Source: a virus
DNA length: 35,346 bases
IMG/VR virus record: IMGVR_UViG_3300030104_001085
Location: 1-35,346 of that record
Strand: one strand, 5' to 3'
Shown here: positions 18,369 to 27,058 of the stretch, piece by piece
Position numbering within the stretch: position 1 is the stretch's first letter
How the letters are laid out: each line of letters begins with the position of its first letter
Made by a program: the position numbers and the translations under genes
Notes under the pieces: generated by a model
Seen by the model: the letters and a program-made list of their open reading frames with translations, nothing else
The model's database searches: none
Told to the model about the DNA's origin: nothing

Positions 18369-20120
18369 ATGCCACTACCACTTATCCCAATTATTGCTGG
18401 CGCTGCTCTTAGAACAATAGCTCGTAAAGCAATCCCTAAGCTACTAAAAACAGCCAATATTGGAACACTAGGATATGTAGGATATGATGCTGCAAAAGAG
18501 GCAAAAAAGGGCAATTATGAGCCTCTAGGAGATTTAGCTCAATCCTACCTATTAAGAGGTGCTCCTACATTACTCAAAGCAAAAGGCGCAATAGTAATTG
18601 ATAAAAGTGTAGGCAAAGTTAGAAAAGATAAACAAACCTATATCAAAGAAGCAACTACAGATCCATTATCAAAAGGTAAAGTAGTATTTGATGTTAAAGG
18701 AGATTACACTCCAGCAAAAGTTAATGTCCAATCTTATAATTATCAACGAACAGGTTCTAAAGGAACTAGAAGAAATATTGCAGATACACAACGTTTATAT
18801 CGAGAAAGTGTTAAAAGAGATGTCCAGAGAACAGGTGCCTATACTAAAGATATAAAAATTGATGAGGTACAAGCTATAGCAGAAAGGAGAGCGGTTGCAA
18901 CTGGTGTAAGAAGAGAGATTAAAGATGCTGAAAAACGTGGAGATCCATATACAGAATTTTTTATGCCAGCTAAAACTAGTAAAGCATCATCTAGTAATAT
19001 TTGGTGGAGTTCTGGTGAAAATAAAGCATTAAGTAATCTAGCATTGAGACCTTTTAAGTATCAAGGAAAAGAATATAAAACAGTAGAACAAGCTTATCAA
19101 ACTTTAAAAACTGGAAAATTTGATGAAGCTATTTATTCTAGACAATGGAAAGAGGGCGTTAAAATAAGAGGTGGTAAGGTAAATAAAAATATTAGTGATC
19201 AACTAATGAAAGATTTAATAAAGGAATCTTTTAAACAAAATCCTAAAGCATTAGCAAAACTTAAAGAAACAGGCAGTACAACATTAACTCATAGACAAGA
19301 TAAAGGACATTGGGGTACAAAATTTCCTGAAATTCTTACTGAAATAAGAGGAAGCACTAGTAATAAAACTCAAGCAAAAGTAACAACAAACGCTGAAACT
19401 GTACTAAGAAGATACCTTAAAAGATTTTTTCCAAGTGTAAAAGTAACAGATGTTAAAGCAACAAAAGCAACTACTAAGCTAGCAAAAAAAGGATCTGGAG
19501 GTACAGATGTTACTAAGATTGATACTCCACAAGAAACATTAGATAAAGCTGATGCATTGTCTACTGTTGCTAAATACACATATGCTAAAGATAGAAAGAC
19601 AGGTAAAGGTATTTTTGTAGATAATCCGTTTTCAAGGAATGTAGGTGTCCAATATCAAAATATTGTTGGTAGAGATGCTACAAAAAATATAATACAAACA
19701 GAAAATATAATTAAACAAACCCCAACATCAAGAGCATTAAGCTATATAAGATTTCTAGCTAAGAGCAGTAAGACCAAAGGATTAGATAATAAAATAATAA
19801 CCAATATTGGATCTGGTATACCATTAATGGACGATTATGGAGTAGCCTTATTAAGAAGGGAATTCAGAAAAGATGCTAGTAACGTTGGCAAAATAACACT
19901 TAAAAAAGGTCTTAAACAAGGAGATATTGATGTAGCTAGAGCAGCAATGACTAAAGTAGGAGGCACAGGTACAAGAAAAAATGTAGGTGCATATAAAAAA
20001 TTTGGAGGTCCTTATAGCCCAGTCAATAGATCGAAAGAACCTAATGTTGATGCTGCTGCTTTAAGAAAATTATTTGCTGGATATTTTAATAGAAATAAAC
20101 CTAAAAAACCTAAGAAATAA
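18369..20120 (+). CDS. NADAR (YbiA-like) domain protein, 583 aa
   Basis: A 583-aa basic protein. Residues 1-75 contain amphipathic or hydrophobic helices (PLIPIIAGAALRTIARKAIPK). Residues about 210-327 fit the NADAR/YbiA fold: NKALSNLALRPFKYQGKEY (the LSN-F core), YKTVEQAYQTLK (Y-S/T-E-H/Q-AYQ), a variable middle, MKDLIKESFKQNPKALAKL, ETGSTTLTHRQDKGHWGTKF (TG-L-HWG). NADAR enzymes act on ADP-ribosylated or NAD-related substrates; some remove ADP-ribose from DNA guanine, reversing DarT-type toxins. The C-terminal 250 residues are unknown and Lys-rich. Its place between terS and terL is unusual for a free enzyme and suggests late expression or packaging. Domain call fairly firm; anti-defence role inferred. 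Confidence 0.72.
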   Translation: MPLPLIPIIAGAALRTIARKAIPKLLKTANIGTLGYVGYDAAKEAKKGNYEPLGDLAQSYLLRGAPTLLKAKGAIVIDKSVGKVRKDKQTYIKEATTDPLSKGKVVFDVKGDYTPAKVNVQSYNYQRTGSKGTRRNIADTQRLYRESVKRDVQRTGAYTKDIKIDEVQAIAERRAVATGVRREIKDAEKRGDPYTEFFMPAKTSKASSSNIWWSSGENKALSNLALRPFKYQGKEYKTVEQAYQTLKTGKFDEAIYSRQWKEGVKIRGGKVNKNISDQLMKDLIKESFKQNPKALAKLKETGSTTLTHRQDKGHWGTKFPEILTEIRGSTSNKTQAKVTTNAETVLRRYLKRFFPSVKVTDVKATKATTKLAKKGSGGTDVTKIDTPQETLDKADALSTVAKYTYAKDRKTGKGIFVDNPFSRNVGVQYQNIVGRDATKNIIQTENIIKQTPTSRALSYIRFLAKSSKTKGLDNKIITNIGSGIPLMDDYGVALLRREFRKDASNVGKITLKKGLKQGDIDVARAAMTKVGGTGTRKNVGAYKKFGGPYSPVNRSKEPNVDAAALRKLFAGYFNRNKPKKPKK

Positions 20121-20326
20121 TGGCTCATTCTATAGAAAAACTTAGGAAGTATAATAAACCAGCTATGAAAAAATTAGTTATGGCTGTTAAGATGAGCCAT
20201 ATGAAAGACTTACCCAAAGAAGCAATTACTGATAGAGAGGCTGAAAGAGTATTAGAATCTTTAAATCCTTTGACTTTAGAGAAGCTTTACAAACTAGCAG
20301 TAGAACATGACATCGTTAACCTATAA
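20120..20326 (+). CDS. Hypothetical protein, 68 aa
   Basis: Not recognised. A 68-aa helical, positively charged protein (IEKLRKYNKPAMKKLVMAVKM, ITDREAERVLESLNPLTLEKL). It overlaps the NADAR gene by 1 nt (TAATGG) and the terminase large subunit gene by 20 nt. Directly preceding TerL, it may assist packaging; there is no motif to confirm this. Confidence 0.65.
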   Translation: MAHSIEKLRKYNKPAMKKLVMAVKMSHMKDLPKEAITDREAERVLESLNPLTLEKLYKLAVEHDIVNL

Positions 20327-21812
20327 GCCAGACGGCGAAATATTAAAACAGTTTATGAAAGATGAATCTTTCTTTAGAGGATTGAGAGGACCAGTAGGTT
20401 CCGGCAAATCTGTAAGCTGTTGCATTGAAGTAATGCGCAGAGCATTAGAACAAAAAAAAGGTCCAGATGGTAAGCGAAAATCTAGATGGGCTGTTATTCG
20501 TAATACTAACCCACAGCTTAAAACTACTACTATTAAGACTTGGCTAGACTGGTTTGAAGAAGAACATTGGGGAAACTTTGCTTGGTCTGTGCCTTATACT
20601 CATATGATTAAAAAAGGAGATATTGAACTTGAAGTTATCTTTTTAGCCCTAGATAGACCAGATGATGTTAAGAAACTATTGTCATTAGAATTGACAGGAG
20701 TGTGGATTAATGAAGCAAGAGAAATACCTAAGTCAATTGTTGACGCATGTACTATGCGTGTTGGACGTTATCCTAGTATGCGTGATGGTGGTCCTAGCTG
20801 GTATGGTGTTATAGCTGATACTAACCCTCCAGATACAGATCATTGGTGGTCAATACTATCAGGAGAAGCAATAATTCCTGATTACATTACTAAACAAGAA
20901 GCTAAGATGTTAGTTAAGCCAGATACATGGAGATTCTTTAATCAGCCTCCAGCAATGTTAGAAATTATGGATAAAGAGGGAAAACTTGATACATATGGAG
21001 ATAACAAAGATAAAGAGAATGGTAAAAACTTAACCAAAAATTATTATGAAAGTATTATACGAGGTAAGACTAAATCATGGATAGATGTTTATGTATTAAA
21101 TAAACTAGGACAGATTGAAGATGGTAAACCTGTTTATGAAATGTTTAGGAGAGATATTCATGTTGCTAAATCAGATGTAGCTATTATGAAAGAAACTCCT
21201 ATCTATGTAGGAATTGACTTTGGATTAACACCAGCTTGTGTATTTGGACAAAGAGTTAGAGGCAGATGGCTTATTATTGATGAATTAGTAGCTGAAGATA
21301 TGGGTATATTACGCTTCAGTGATCTTATTAAACAAAAAATGGCAGAATACTTACCTAGAAATTTTGTTATATTTGGCGATCCAGCTGGCGATCATAGAGC
21401 GCAAACAGACGAATCTACACCATTTCAAATACTTAGAGGACGTGGAATTAATGCCAGACCAACACATTCTAACGATGTTACGTTGCGATTAGAGAGTGTT
21501 AATGCTACATTGCAGAGAATGATAGATGGAGAATCTGGAATATTGATAGACCCTAAATGTATAAATCTAATTAAAGGATTTGATGGTGGATATCATTATC
21601 GTAGACTCCAAGTATCAGGGGAAAGATATGATGAGAAACCTAACAAAAATAGGTTTTCCCATATACATGATGCTTTGCAGTATCTGTTATTGGGTGCTGG
21701 GGAGGGTAGATCATTGACCATTGGTCAAAAAACTGCTACACCTAGAGTAGCAAAAAGAGATTTTAACGTTTTTGATATGAAATCTAAAAGCGTTTATGAA
21801 AGGAGAAGATAA
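20307..21812 (+). CDS. terL: Terminase large subunit
   Basis: A 501-aa packaging motor. Walker A is GPVGSGKS (28-35); Walker B with the catalytic acid is LTGVWINEARE (129-139). The adenine-proximal region (RNTNPQLKTTTIKTW) fits, and the RNase H-like nuclease carries Asp304 (VGIDFGLTP), Asp358 (FGDPAGDHR) and Asp455 (HDALQYLLLG). Length and all three nuclease acids are as expected for an active enzyme. It cuts concatemers and pumps DNA into the prohead through the portal encoded just downstream. It overlaps the 68-aa gene by 20 nt and lacks an obvious Shine-Dalgarno, implying coupling. Confidence 0.95.
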   Translation: MTSLTYKPDGEILKQFMKDESFFRGLRGPVGSGKSVSCCIEVMRRALEQKKGPDGKRKSRWAVIRNTNPQLKTTTIKTWLDWFEEEHWGNFAWSVPYTHMIKKGDIELEVIFLALDRPDDVKKLLSLELTGVWINEAREIPKSIVDACTMRVGRYPSMRDGGPSWYGVIADTNPPDTDHWWSILSGEAIIPDYITKQEAKMLVKPDTWRFFNQPPAMLEIMDKEGKLDTYGDNKDKENGKNLTKNYYESIIRGKTKSWIDVYVLNKLGQIEDGKPVYEMFRRDIHVAKSDVAIMKETPIYVGIDFGLTPACVFGQRVRGRWLIIDELVAEDMGILRFSDLIKQKMAEYLPRNFVIFGDPAGDHRAQTDESTPFQILRGRGINARPTHSNDVTLRLESVNATLQRMIDGESGILIDPKCINLIKGFDGGYHYRRLQVSGERYDEKPNKNRFSHIHDALQYLLLGAGEGRSLTIGQKTATPRVAKRDFNVFDMKSKSVYERRR

Positions 21813-21813
21813 A

Positions 21814-22080
21814 ATGTGTAGTTTCGGAGGAGGACCAAAGGCACCACCGCCACCACCACCACCAGATCCTCGTATTGAAGAGCAAGCAAAAGAAAAGCGA
21901 AGAAGAGAAAGATTACAGCTTCAAAGAGAAACTGCTGATCTAAAACAAGAACAATACGAACAAAGAGTTGCTGCTACATACGGTACTCGTGGTAGACGTT
22001 CTTTATTGTCTGGTAGTAGAGGAGGTAGAGGCTTTGCACTTGAACCATCATTAATGAGTAAGAAAACACTAGGTGCATAA
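21814..22080 (+). CDS. Proline-rich small structural-type protein, 88 aa
   Basis: I start at ATG 21814 (MCSFGGGPKAPPPPPPP) because AGGAG at 21801-21805 is 8 nt upstream; the ATG at 21796 lies inside the terL end. A Cys and Gly-rich start leads to a polyproline run, then a charged helix (RIEEQAKEKRRRERLQLQRE) and an Arg/Gly/Ser tail (GTRGRRSLLSGSRGGRGF). Such proteins sit between TerL and portal in many T7-like marine phages. The role is unknown, perhaps head-associated. The stop overlaps the portal start by 1 nt. Confidence 0.7.
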   Translation: MCSFGGGPKAPPPPPPPDPRIEEQAKEKRRRERLQLQRETADLKQEQYEQRVAATYGTRGRRSLLSGSRGGRGFALEPSLMSKKTLGA

Positions 22081-23660
22081 TGCCAGTAGAAAGTATTTAC
22101 GAACCACAAATTAACTACATGGACTCTCCTGTTAAGCAATTGCTTAAGAGATATGAACACGCTAAGTCTGTAAAAGATCAATGGAATGGTACATTCGAAG
22201 AATGTTATGAATATGCTTTACCACAAAGAGAGAGTTTTTACACAGAAACTCCAGGAAGAAAACGTACAGATCGTATATTTGATGAAACAGCAGTAGTAGG
22301 CGTACAAGAGTTTGCTTCAAGATTACAGTCTGGAATTGTACCAAACTATGCTAGATGGGCTGATTTTGTAGCTGGTAGTGAAATACCAAAAGAAACTGAA
22401 AAAGAAGTTAATCTAATGTTAGATGAAGTAACAGATTATGTATTCGAGATACTTCAAAACTCAAACTTTTCACAAGAAGTACATGAATCTTTCTTAGATT
22501 GTGCATTAGGTACAGGTGTTTTGCTCGTTGAAGAGGGAGATGCAATGAACCCAGTCAATTTTAAAGCTGTACCACTTCCTCATGTTTGTATGACATCTGG
22601 ACACGATGATAAAGTAGATCATATTTTTAGAAGAAGAATGATAAAAATGTCTGAAATGCCGGTAGCTTATCCAAAAGGTACTTTTGATGAAAAAATTATG
22701 ACTGAAATGGGCAAAAATCCTGATAAAGAATGCGAAGTTATTGAAATAGTTTATAGAAATTATTACAACACAAAAGAAGAAGAGTATAGATTTTGTGCTA
22801 TTACAAAAGAATTTGAAACAAAAATATACGAAGAAACATTTAAAGGAATTGGCTCAAATCCTTATATTATTTATAGATGGAGTAAATGTGCTGGGGAAAC
22901 TTATGGTCGTGGACCATTACAATTAGCTTTACCAGCAATTAAAACTGCAAACTTAGTAGTAGAATTAATATTAGAAAATGCTCAAATGTCTATATCAGGT
23001 ATGTATCAGGTAGAAGATGATGGAGTTATTAATGTAGATAATATACAACTAATACCTGGAACTATTATACCAAAGGCTGCTGGGTCACAAGGACTTACTC
23101 CAGTAGCTCCATCTGGTAATTTTAATATATCTGATTTAGTACTTAATGATATGAGAACCAATATTAAAAAAGCCTTATATAACGATATGTTAGGCAATCC
23201 TAATGAAAAAACTCCTATGTCTGCTACTGAGGTAGCTGAAAGACAAGCAGATTTATCAAGACAAATAGGCGCTGCATTCGGCAGATTACAGTCGGAAATG
23301 GTAGCACCTGTACTACAAAGAGTAGTTTATATACTTAAAAAACAAGGTAGGATTAAAATACCTACAATAAATGGTAGAGAGATTAAAATACAATCTTCTA
23401 GCCCATTAGCACAAGCACAACATCAACAAGATGTAGCTACTATTGACAGATTTTTAGCTATGATACAAGGCAGAGTAGGTCCAGAACTTACTAATATTCT
23501 AATAAAACAGGATGAGGTTGCTAAATATGTAGCTAAAAAACTAGGTATTCCAGAAGAACTTATCCGTTCTCAGGAAGAAATGCAAGCTGCTGCACAACAA
23601 ATGCAACAGATGATGCAACAACAACAAATGCAACAAGAGGAGGAAGCGCCTCCTCAATAG
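22080..23660 (+). CDS. Portal (head-tail connector) protein, T7 gp8-like
   Basis: A 526-aa protein of the T7-type head-to-tail connector family. The N-terminus (KQLLKRYEHAKSVKDQWNGTF, ALPQRESFY), then DRIFDETAVVGVQEFASRLQS, GIVPNYARWADFVAGSE, FLDCALGTGVLLVEEGD, SKCAGETYGRGPLQLALPAIK, PMSATEVAERQADLSRQIGAA, are standard portal landmarks. The C-terminus is a Gln/Met-rich tail (residues 500-526). A ring of 12 forms the DNA entry vertex, binds TerL and later tubular A. It starts within the previous stop and is followed at 8 nt by the Bbp19-like gene. Confidence 0.95.
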   Translation: MPVESIYEPQINYMDSPVKQLLKRYEHAKSVKDQWNGTFEECYEYALPQRESFYTETPGRKRTDRIFDETAVVGVQEFASRLQSGIVPNYARWADFVAGSEIPKETEKEVNLMLDEVTDYVFEILQNSNFSQEVHESFLDCALGTGVLLVEEGDAMNPVNFKAVPLPHVCMTSGHDDKVDHIFRRRMIKMSEMPVAYPKGTFDEKIMTEMGKNPDKECEVIEIVYRNYYNTKEEEYRFCAITKEFETKIYEETFKGIGSNPYIIYRWSKCAGETYGRGPLQLALPAIKTANLVVELILENAQMSISGMYQVEDDGVINVDNIQLIPGTIIPKAAGSQGLTPVAPSGNFNISDLVLNDMRTNIKKALYNDMLGNPNEKTPMSATEVAERQADLSRQIGAAFGRLQSEMVAPVLQRVVYILKKQGRIKIPTINGREIKIQSSSPLAQAQHQQDVATIDRFLAMIQGRVGPELTNILIKQDEVAKYVAKKLGIPEELIRSQEEMQAAAQQMQQMMQQQQMQQEEEAPPQ

Positions 23661-23668
23661 GAGTTAAT

Positions 23669-23956
23669 ATGGCAGAGAAAAAGCCCAATATGCTAATTGG
23701 TTTAGATGGTATGAAGCGTCAACCAAAAGATGAGGAGAACTTAAATACTTTGTTTTACAAAATGTTTAATACACCAGGCGGTTCCGAAATCTTAAAACAC
23801 CTCAAATCATTAACACTAGAAGCAGTAGCTGGACCAGAAATATCTGATTCACAATTAAGGCATTTAGAGGGTCAACGCTATTTAGTTGGATTGATCCAAA
23901 GAAGAGTTAACAAAGGCGTAAGTCAAAATATGATACAGGAGAAAAAAGATGGCTGA
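23669..23956 (+). CDS. Bbp19-like small head protein, 95 aa
   Basis: A 95-aa protein: FYKMFNTPGGSEILKHLKSL, then DSQLRHLEGQRYLVGLIQRRV. The F-K-F-T-G-VL-L with a later EGQR-L-I pattern resembles the Bbp19 structural domain often found between portal and scaffold in podoviruses. GGAG lies upstream of ATG 23669. It overlaps the scaffold gene by 8 nt. Its function in the virion is not defined. Confidence 0.6.
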   Translation: MAEKKPNMLIGLDGMKRQPKDEENLNTLFYKMFNTPGGSEILKHLKSLTLEAVAGPEISDSQLRHLEGQRYLVGLIQRRVNKGVSQNMIQEKKDG

Positions 23957-24737
23957 AGAACAAGCACCAGCTACTGAAGAAGTAGCACAAGAACAACCAG
24001 CAGAAGAAGAAGTTTCACGTGAAACATCTGAGGTAATGGAAAGACCAGAAATCATACCAGAGAAATTTTGGAATAATGAAACTGGAGAAATTAATCTAGA
24101 AGATATGGCTAAATCCTATGCTCATTTAGAAAGATTTGCTAGTGGCAAAAAAGATGAAATGAGAGAAGCAGTTATGTCTGAAATAGAAGCAGAAGCTAGA
24201 GAAAGCCTACCAGAATCAGCAGAAGCATATACTTTACCTAAATTAGTAGAGGGTGTAACTGAGGAAATGGTAGAAAATAACCCTCTTACTGGCTGGTGGC
24301 GTAACAAATGTCATAAAATGGGATTAGATCAAGAGTTATTTGAAGATGGTATTAATCAATATGTAGATTTTATGCAATCTTCTGTACCAAATATTGATGC
24401 AGAAATGGAAAAATTAGGAGAAAACGCAAACGATAGATTAAATGCTGTCAATTCATGGGCGCAATCTTTTTTTCCACCAGAAGAGTTTGAAGCAATAGTA
24501 AGCACTTTAGGTACATCAGCTCAAGGTATTGCTGTATTAGAAAGAATACAAGATTCTATGAAATCTAGCATGGGAAGATCAGAGTCTGTTGCACAACCAG
24601 AAAGAGAGTTGAGTATTGCTGATGTTAAGCAAATGATGAACGATAAACGTTATTATGACTCAAGACATAGAGATGCAGACTATGTAAGAAAAGTAGATGA
24701 GGCATGGGCTAGGCTCAATACGGCTGGCAAAGTTTAA
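23949..24737 (+). CDS. Scaffolding protein
   Basis: A 262-aa acidic protein located directly before the gp13-like and capsid genes, as scaffolds are in T7-like phages. A disordered Glu/Ala-rich N-terminus (EEQAPATEEVAQEQPAEEE) is followed by PEKFWNNETGEINLEDMAKSY (a motif common in podovirus scaffolds), helical repeats and a C-terminal helix (SIADVKQMMNDKRYYDSRHRD). It templates procapsid assembly and is then lost. Assignment is by composition, motif and synteny. Confidence 0.85.
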   Translation: MAEEQAPATEEVAQEQPAEEEVSRETSEVMERPEIIPEKFWNNETGEINLEDMAKSYAHLERFASGKKDEMREAVMSEIEAEARESLPESAEAYTLPKLVEGVTEEMVENNPLTGWWRNKCHKMGLDQELFEDGINQYVDFMQSSVPNIDAEMEKLGENANDRLNAVNSWAQSFFPPEEFEAIVSTLGTSAQGIAVLERIQDSMKSSMGRSESVAQPERELSIADVKQMMNDKRYYDSRHRDADYVRKVDEAWARLNTAGKV

Positions 24738-25264
24738 TGCTTTATGTAGAAAAAGGGACACCAGCTCATGCATTTGAGCTGGCGTTTAAACTACGAGATT
24801 TAGATAAATACGAAATAGCAATATTTGATCACGACCCATTAACTGCATTAATAAATCCTTTTAGATTCGAAAGACCTAATGTAAATACTTATACTGTGTT
24901 AGATAATGGCAGTGTTGTTGCTATGTTTGGCGTTGTATCTAATAAAAATAATATAAAATATGGATCAGTTTGGATGTTATCTTCAAAAGAATTAGATAAA
25001 AATTGGTATTATTTCTCTAAAAGAACTAAAAAATGGTGTGATTATTTCTTATCAGATTACGAATATGTATACAATTGCATAACAAAAGAGCATAAAAACA
25101 ACATAAAATGGCTAAAATGGTTAGGTTTTAGCTTTAAAAATGAGAATATTATTGTCAAAGATGTAGAATTATTGTATTTTTATAAGAAGATACCTAGTGT
25201 ATCTAAAAATATACAGCCCATTTTAGGGGATATCGGTCCGGTTTGGACAACCGAGATAAGCTAA
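24737..25264 (+). CDS. T7 gp13-like protein with GNAT-like fold (DUF2833-like)
   Basis: A 175-aa protein between scaffold and capsid. ALINPFRFERPNVNTYTVLDN, VVAMFGVVSNKN, YGSVWMLSSKEL, and KEHKNNIKWLKWLGFSF resemble the DUF2833/T7 gp13 group. That group has a GNAT-like fold: the NIKWLKWLGF motif corresponds to N-A-YEKLGF of acetyltransferases. Enzymatic activity is doubtful; T7 gp13 affects morphogenesis. It overlaps the scaffold stop by 1 nt. A weak hairpin (GTTAgttTAAC) and TTGGAGG follow in the capsid leader. Confidence 0.72.
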   Translation: MLYVEKGTPAHAFELAFKLRDLDKYEIAIFDHDPLTALINPFRFERPNVNTYTVLDNGSVVAMFGVVSNKNNIKYGSVWMLSSKELDKNWYYFSKRTKKWCDYFLSDYEYVYNCITKEHKNNIKWLKWLGFSFKNENIIVKDVELLYFYKKIPSVSKNIQPILGDIGPVWTTEIS

Positions 25265-25310
25265 AAAAGGACAACTGTTAGTTTAACAATTAACAATTTG
25301 GAGGCTTAAT

Positions 25311-26135
25311 ATGGCTACGCAAATTAGCAATGCGTTTATTAAGCAGTTTGAAGCCGAAGTCCACATGGCTTATCAAAGGATGGGTTCCAAACTGCGTAAT
25401 ACTGTACGCCAATCTAATAACGTAACAGGCAACCAAGCAAGATTCCAGAAAGTTGGTAAAGGTGCTGCGTCTACTAAATCTAGACACGGACAAGTCAACA
25501 CTATGGAAGTTACACATTCTAACGTAGATGTCACATTAGCTGATTACTATGCTGCCGACTATGTCGATACATTAGATCAGATAAAAACAAACATTGACGA
25601 AAGACAAGTGTTAGCTACATCTGCTGCGGCTGCTTTGGGACGTAAAATGGACCAATTAATTATTGATGTTCTTGACGCTGGATCTAACTCAGCAAACATT
25701 GTACACGGCTCTGCTGCTTTAACATTAGCTAAAGCATTAACTGTATATGAAACGTTTGGAGAATCTGATGTTCCAGATGATGGACAAAGATATTTTGTTG
25801 TTTCGCCTGCTGGCTGGGCTGACCTATTACAAATAGATCAATTCAGTAGAGCAGAATATGTGGGAGAACAAGATTTACCTTACGCTGGTGGTATGACTGC
25901 TAAGCGTTGGTTAGGATTCTTGTGGTTTACACATTCAGGACTTTCTATATCTAGCACCACTAGAGATTGCCATGCTTATCACAGCTCAGCTGTTGGTTTG
26001 GCAACTGGTTCAGATGTAAGAACAGAAATTAACTATGTACCTGAAAAGGTCAGTAACTTGATTACATCATACTTTAGTGCTGGAGCTGTCATGATTGACA
26101 ACGATGGTGCTATTGAATGTCAAATCACTGAATAA
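25311..26135 (+). CDS. Major capsid protein
   Basis: A 274-aa protein with a strong GGAGG before ATG 25311 and codon use suited to high expression. Motifs such as HGQVNTMEVTHSNVDVTLADYY, AADYVDTLDQIKTNIDERQVL, FVVSPAGWADLLQIDQFS and GMTAKRWLGFLWFTHSGLS match podovirus HK97-fold capsid proteins. It is somewhat shorter than T7 gp10. Position (after scaffold, before tubular A) is canonical. The 46-nt leader, small head gene and terminator hairpin downstream resemble the gene 10 region of T7. Confidence 0.92.
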   Translation: MATQISNAFIKQFEAEVHMAYQRMGSKLRNTVRQSNNVTGNQARFQKVGKGAASTKSRHGQVNTMEVTHSNVDVTLADYYAADYVDTLDQIKTNIDERQVLATSAAAALGRKMDQLIIDVLDAGSNSANIVHGSAALTLAKALTVYETFGESDVPDDGQRYFVVSPAGWADLLQIDQFSRAEYVGEQDLPYAGGMTAKRWLGFLWFTHSGLSISSTTRDCHAYHSSAVGLATGSDVRTEINYVPEKVSNLITSYFSAGAVMIDNDGAIECQITE

Positions 26136-26146
26136 GGAGGGATATC

Positions 26147-26395
26147 ATGGCTTTAGATGCAACTAACTTAAAAAAAATTGCCGGTGCTGGGGATCAAAAC
26201 TTATTTGTTTATCACAGTACTGACGCTGTAAGCACAATTGCTGGTTCTGGTTATTTTAATAACTCGACAGATGACCTTAAACAATTTGATATTATCTTAG
26301 CTGTAGGTGCCACTGGTGGTACTGCAACTGTAGATGTATTAATTGTTTCATCTGCAACAGGAGCTGCAACTGTAACTTGCACTAACGGAACATAA
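26147..26395 (+). CDS. Small head-associated protein, decoration candidate, 82 aa
   Basis: An 82-aa, beta-rich, Cys-poor protein (KKIAGAGDQNLFVYHSTDAVS, GSGYFNNSTDDLKQFDIILAV, then Gly/Thr/Val strands ending CTNGT). The GYFN-A/S-D-LK-D-I pattern occurs in small proteins encoded just after marine phage capsids, often proposed as head fibres or decoration proteins. AAGGAGG is 8 nt upstream of the ATG. It shares the capsid transcript and lies before the terminator at 26403-26436. Virion location is inferred. Confidence 0.65.
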   Translation: MALDATNLKKIAGAGDQNLFVYHSTDAVSTIAGSGYFNNSTDDLKQFDIILAVGATGGTATVDVLIVSSATGAATVTCTNGT

Positions 26396-26402
26396 TGTTT
26401 CA

Positions 26403-26436
26403 GGGGGAGAGTTTCCTTGTTTATCTTCTCTCCCCC
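26403..26436 (+). terminator. Terminator hairpin after the capsid genes
   Basis: GGGGGAGAG (26403-26411) and CTCTCCCCC (26428-26436) form a perfect 9-bp GC-rich stem with a 16-nt loop, 8 nt after the stop of the 82-aa gene, followed by ACTTTAAATT. The weak U run suggests partial termination, setting high capsid and lower tail expression, as T-phi does after gene 10 in T7. Confidence 0.75.
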
Positions 26437-26446
26437 ACTTTAAATT

Positions 26447-27058
26447 ATGAGTGATAGTAAATTTGATATATGTAGTAAGGCTTTAGTATTAGTAGGTGCT
26501 AATACAATAACCTCTTTTTCTGAAAATACTACAGAATCAAAAGTAGCTAACCAACTCTATGAATCTATACTAGAAAATCTATTAACTAGGACTAGATGGA
26601 GATTTGCAGCAAAACAAGCACAATTATCAAGAAATGCTTCGGCTCCTACAGCAAGATGGTCTGCTAAATACGCTGTTCCATCTGGAACATTATTGATACA
26701 TACGGTAACAGTTAATGATAATGTCATTGAATTTGACAGATATGAATCTGATATTTTATGTGATGCTTCATCATCTGATACTGTAGTAGCTGATTATACA
26801 TTTCAACCATCAGAAGCAAATTTTCCACCTTATTTTAAACAAGCATTAGTTTTTGAGCTAGCTTCTTTATTTGCTGGTGCTATCGCAAGGAATGATGCAT
26901 TATCTACACTGTATCAAAATAGAGCAATTGCTCAAATGGCAATAGCAAGAGCGCAAGATTCACAAGCACAAACTACAAGAAAAGTAGATACTACTAGGTT
27001 TAGAAATAGGAGGAATTCAGGGTCTTTAGGAACTATAAAGGCTACTGTTAGCTCATAG
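26447..27058 (+). CDS. Tail tubular protein A (T7 gp11-like adaptor)
   Basis: A 203-aa protein: KFDICSKALVLVGANTITSFS, ESKVANQLYESILENLLTRTR, WRFAAKQAQLSRN and PPYFKQALVFELASLFAGAIA are the landmarks of gp11-type adaptors, which form the ring joining portal and nozzle. The C-terminus is basic (TRKVDTTRFRNRRNSGSLG). No strong Shine-Dalgarno; the start follows the terminator by about 10 nt. Its stop is immediately followed by the next ATG. Confidence 0.9.
   Translation: MSDSKFDICSKALVLVGANTITSFSENTTESKVANQLYESILENLLTRTRWRFAAKQAQLSRNASAPTARWSAKYAVPSGTLLIHTVTVNDNVIEFDRYESDILCDASSSDTVVADYTFQPSEANFPPYFKQALVFELASLFAGAIARNDALSTLYQNRAIAQMAIARAQDSQAQTTRKVDTTRFRNRRNSGSLGTIKATVSS

Noticed and set aside
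25152-25180. TTGTCA, 17 nt, TATTTT as a promoter for the capsid gene
   Set aside because: It is inside coding sequence and the -10 is poor; such matches are expected by chance in DNA this AT-rich.
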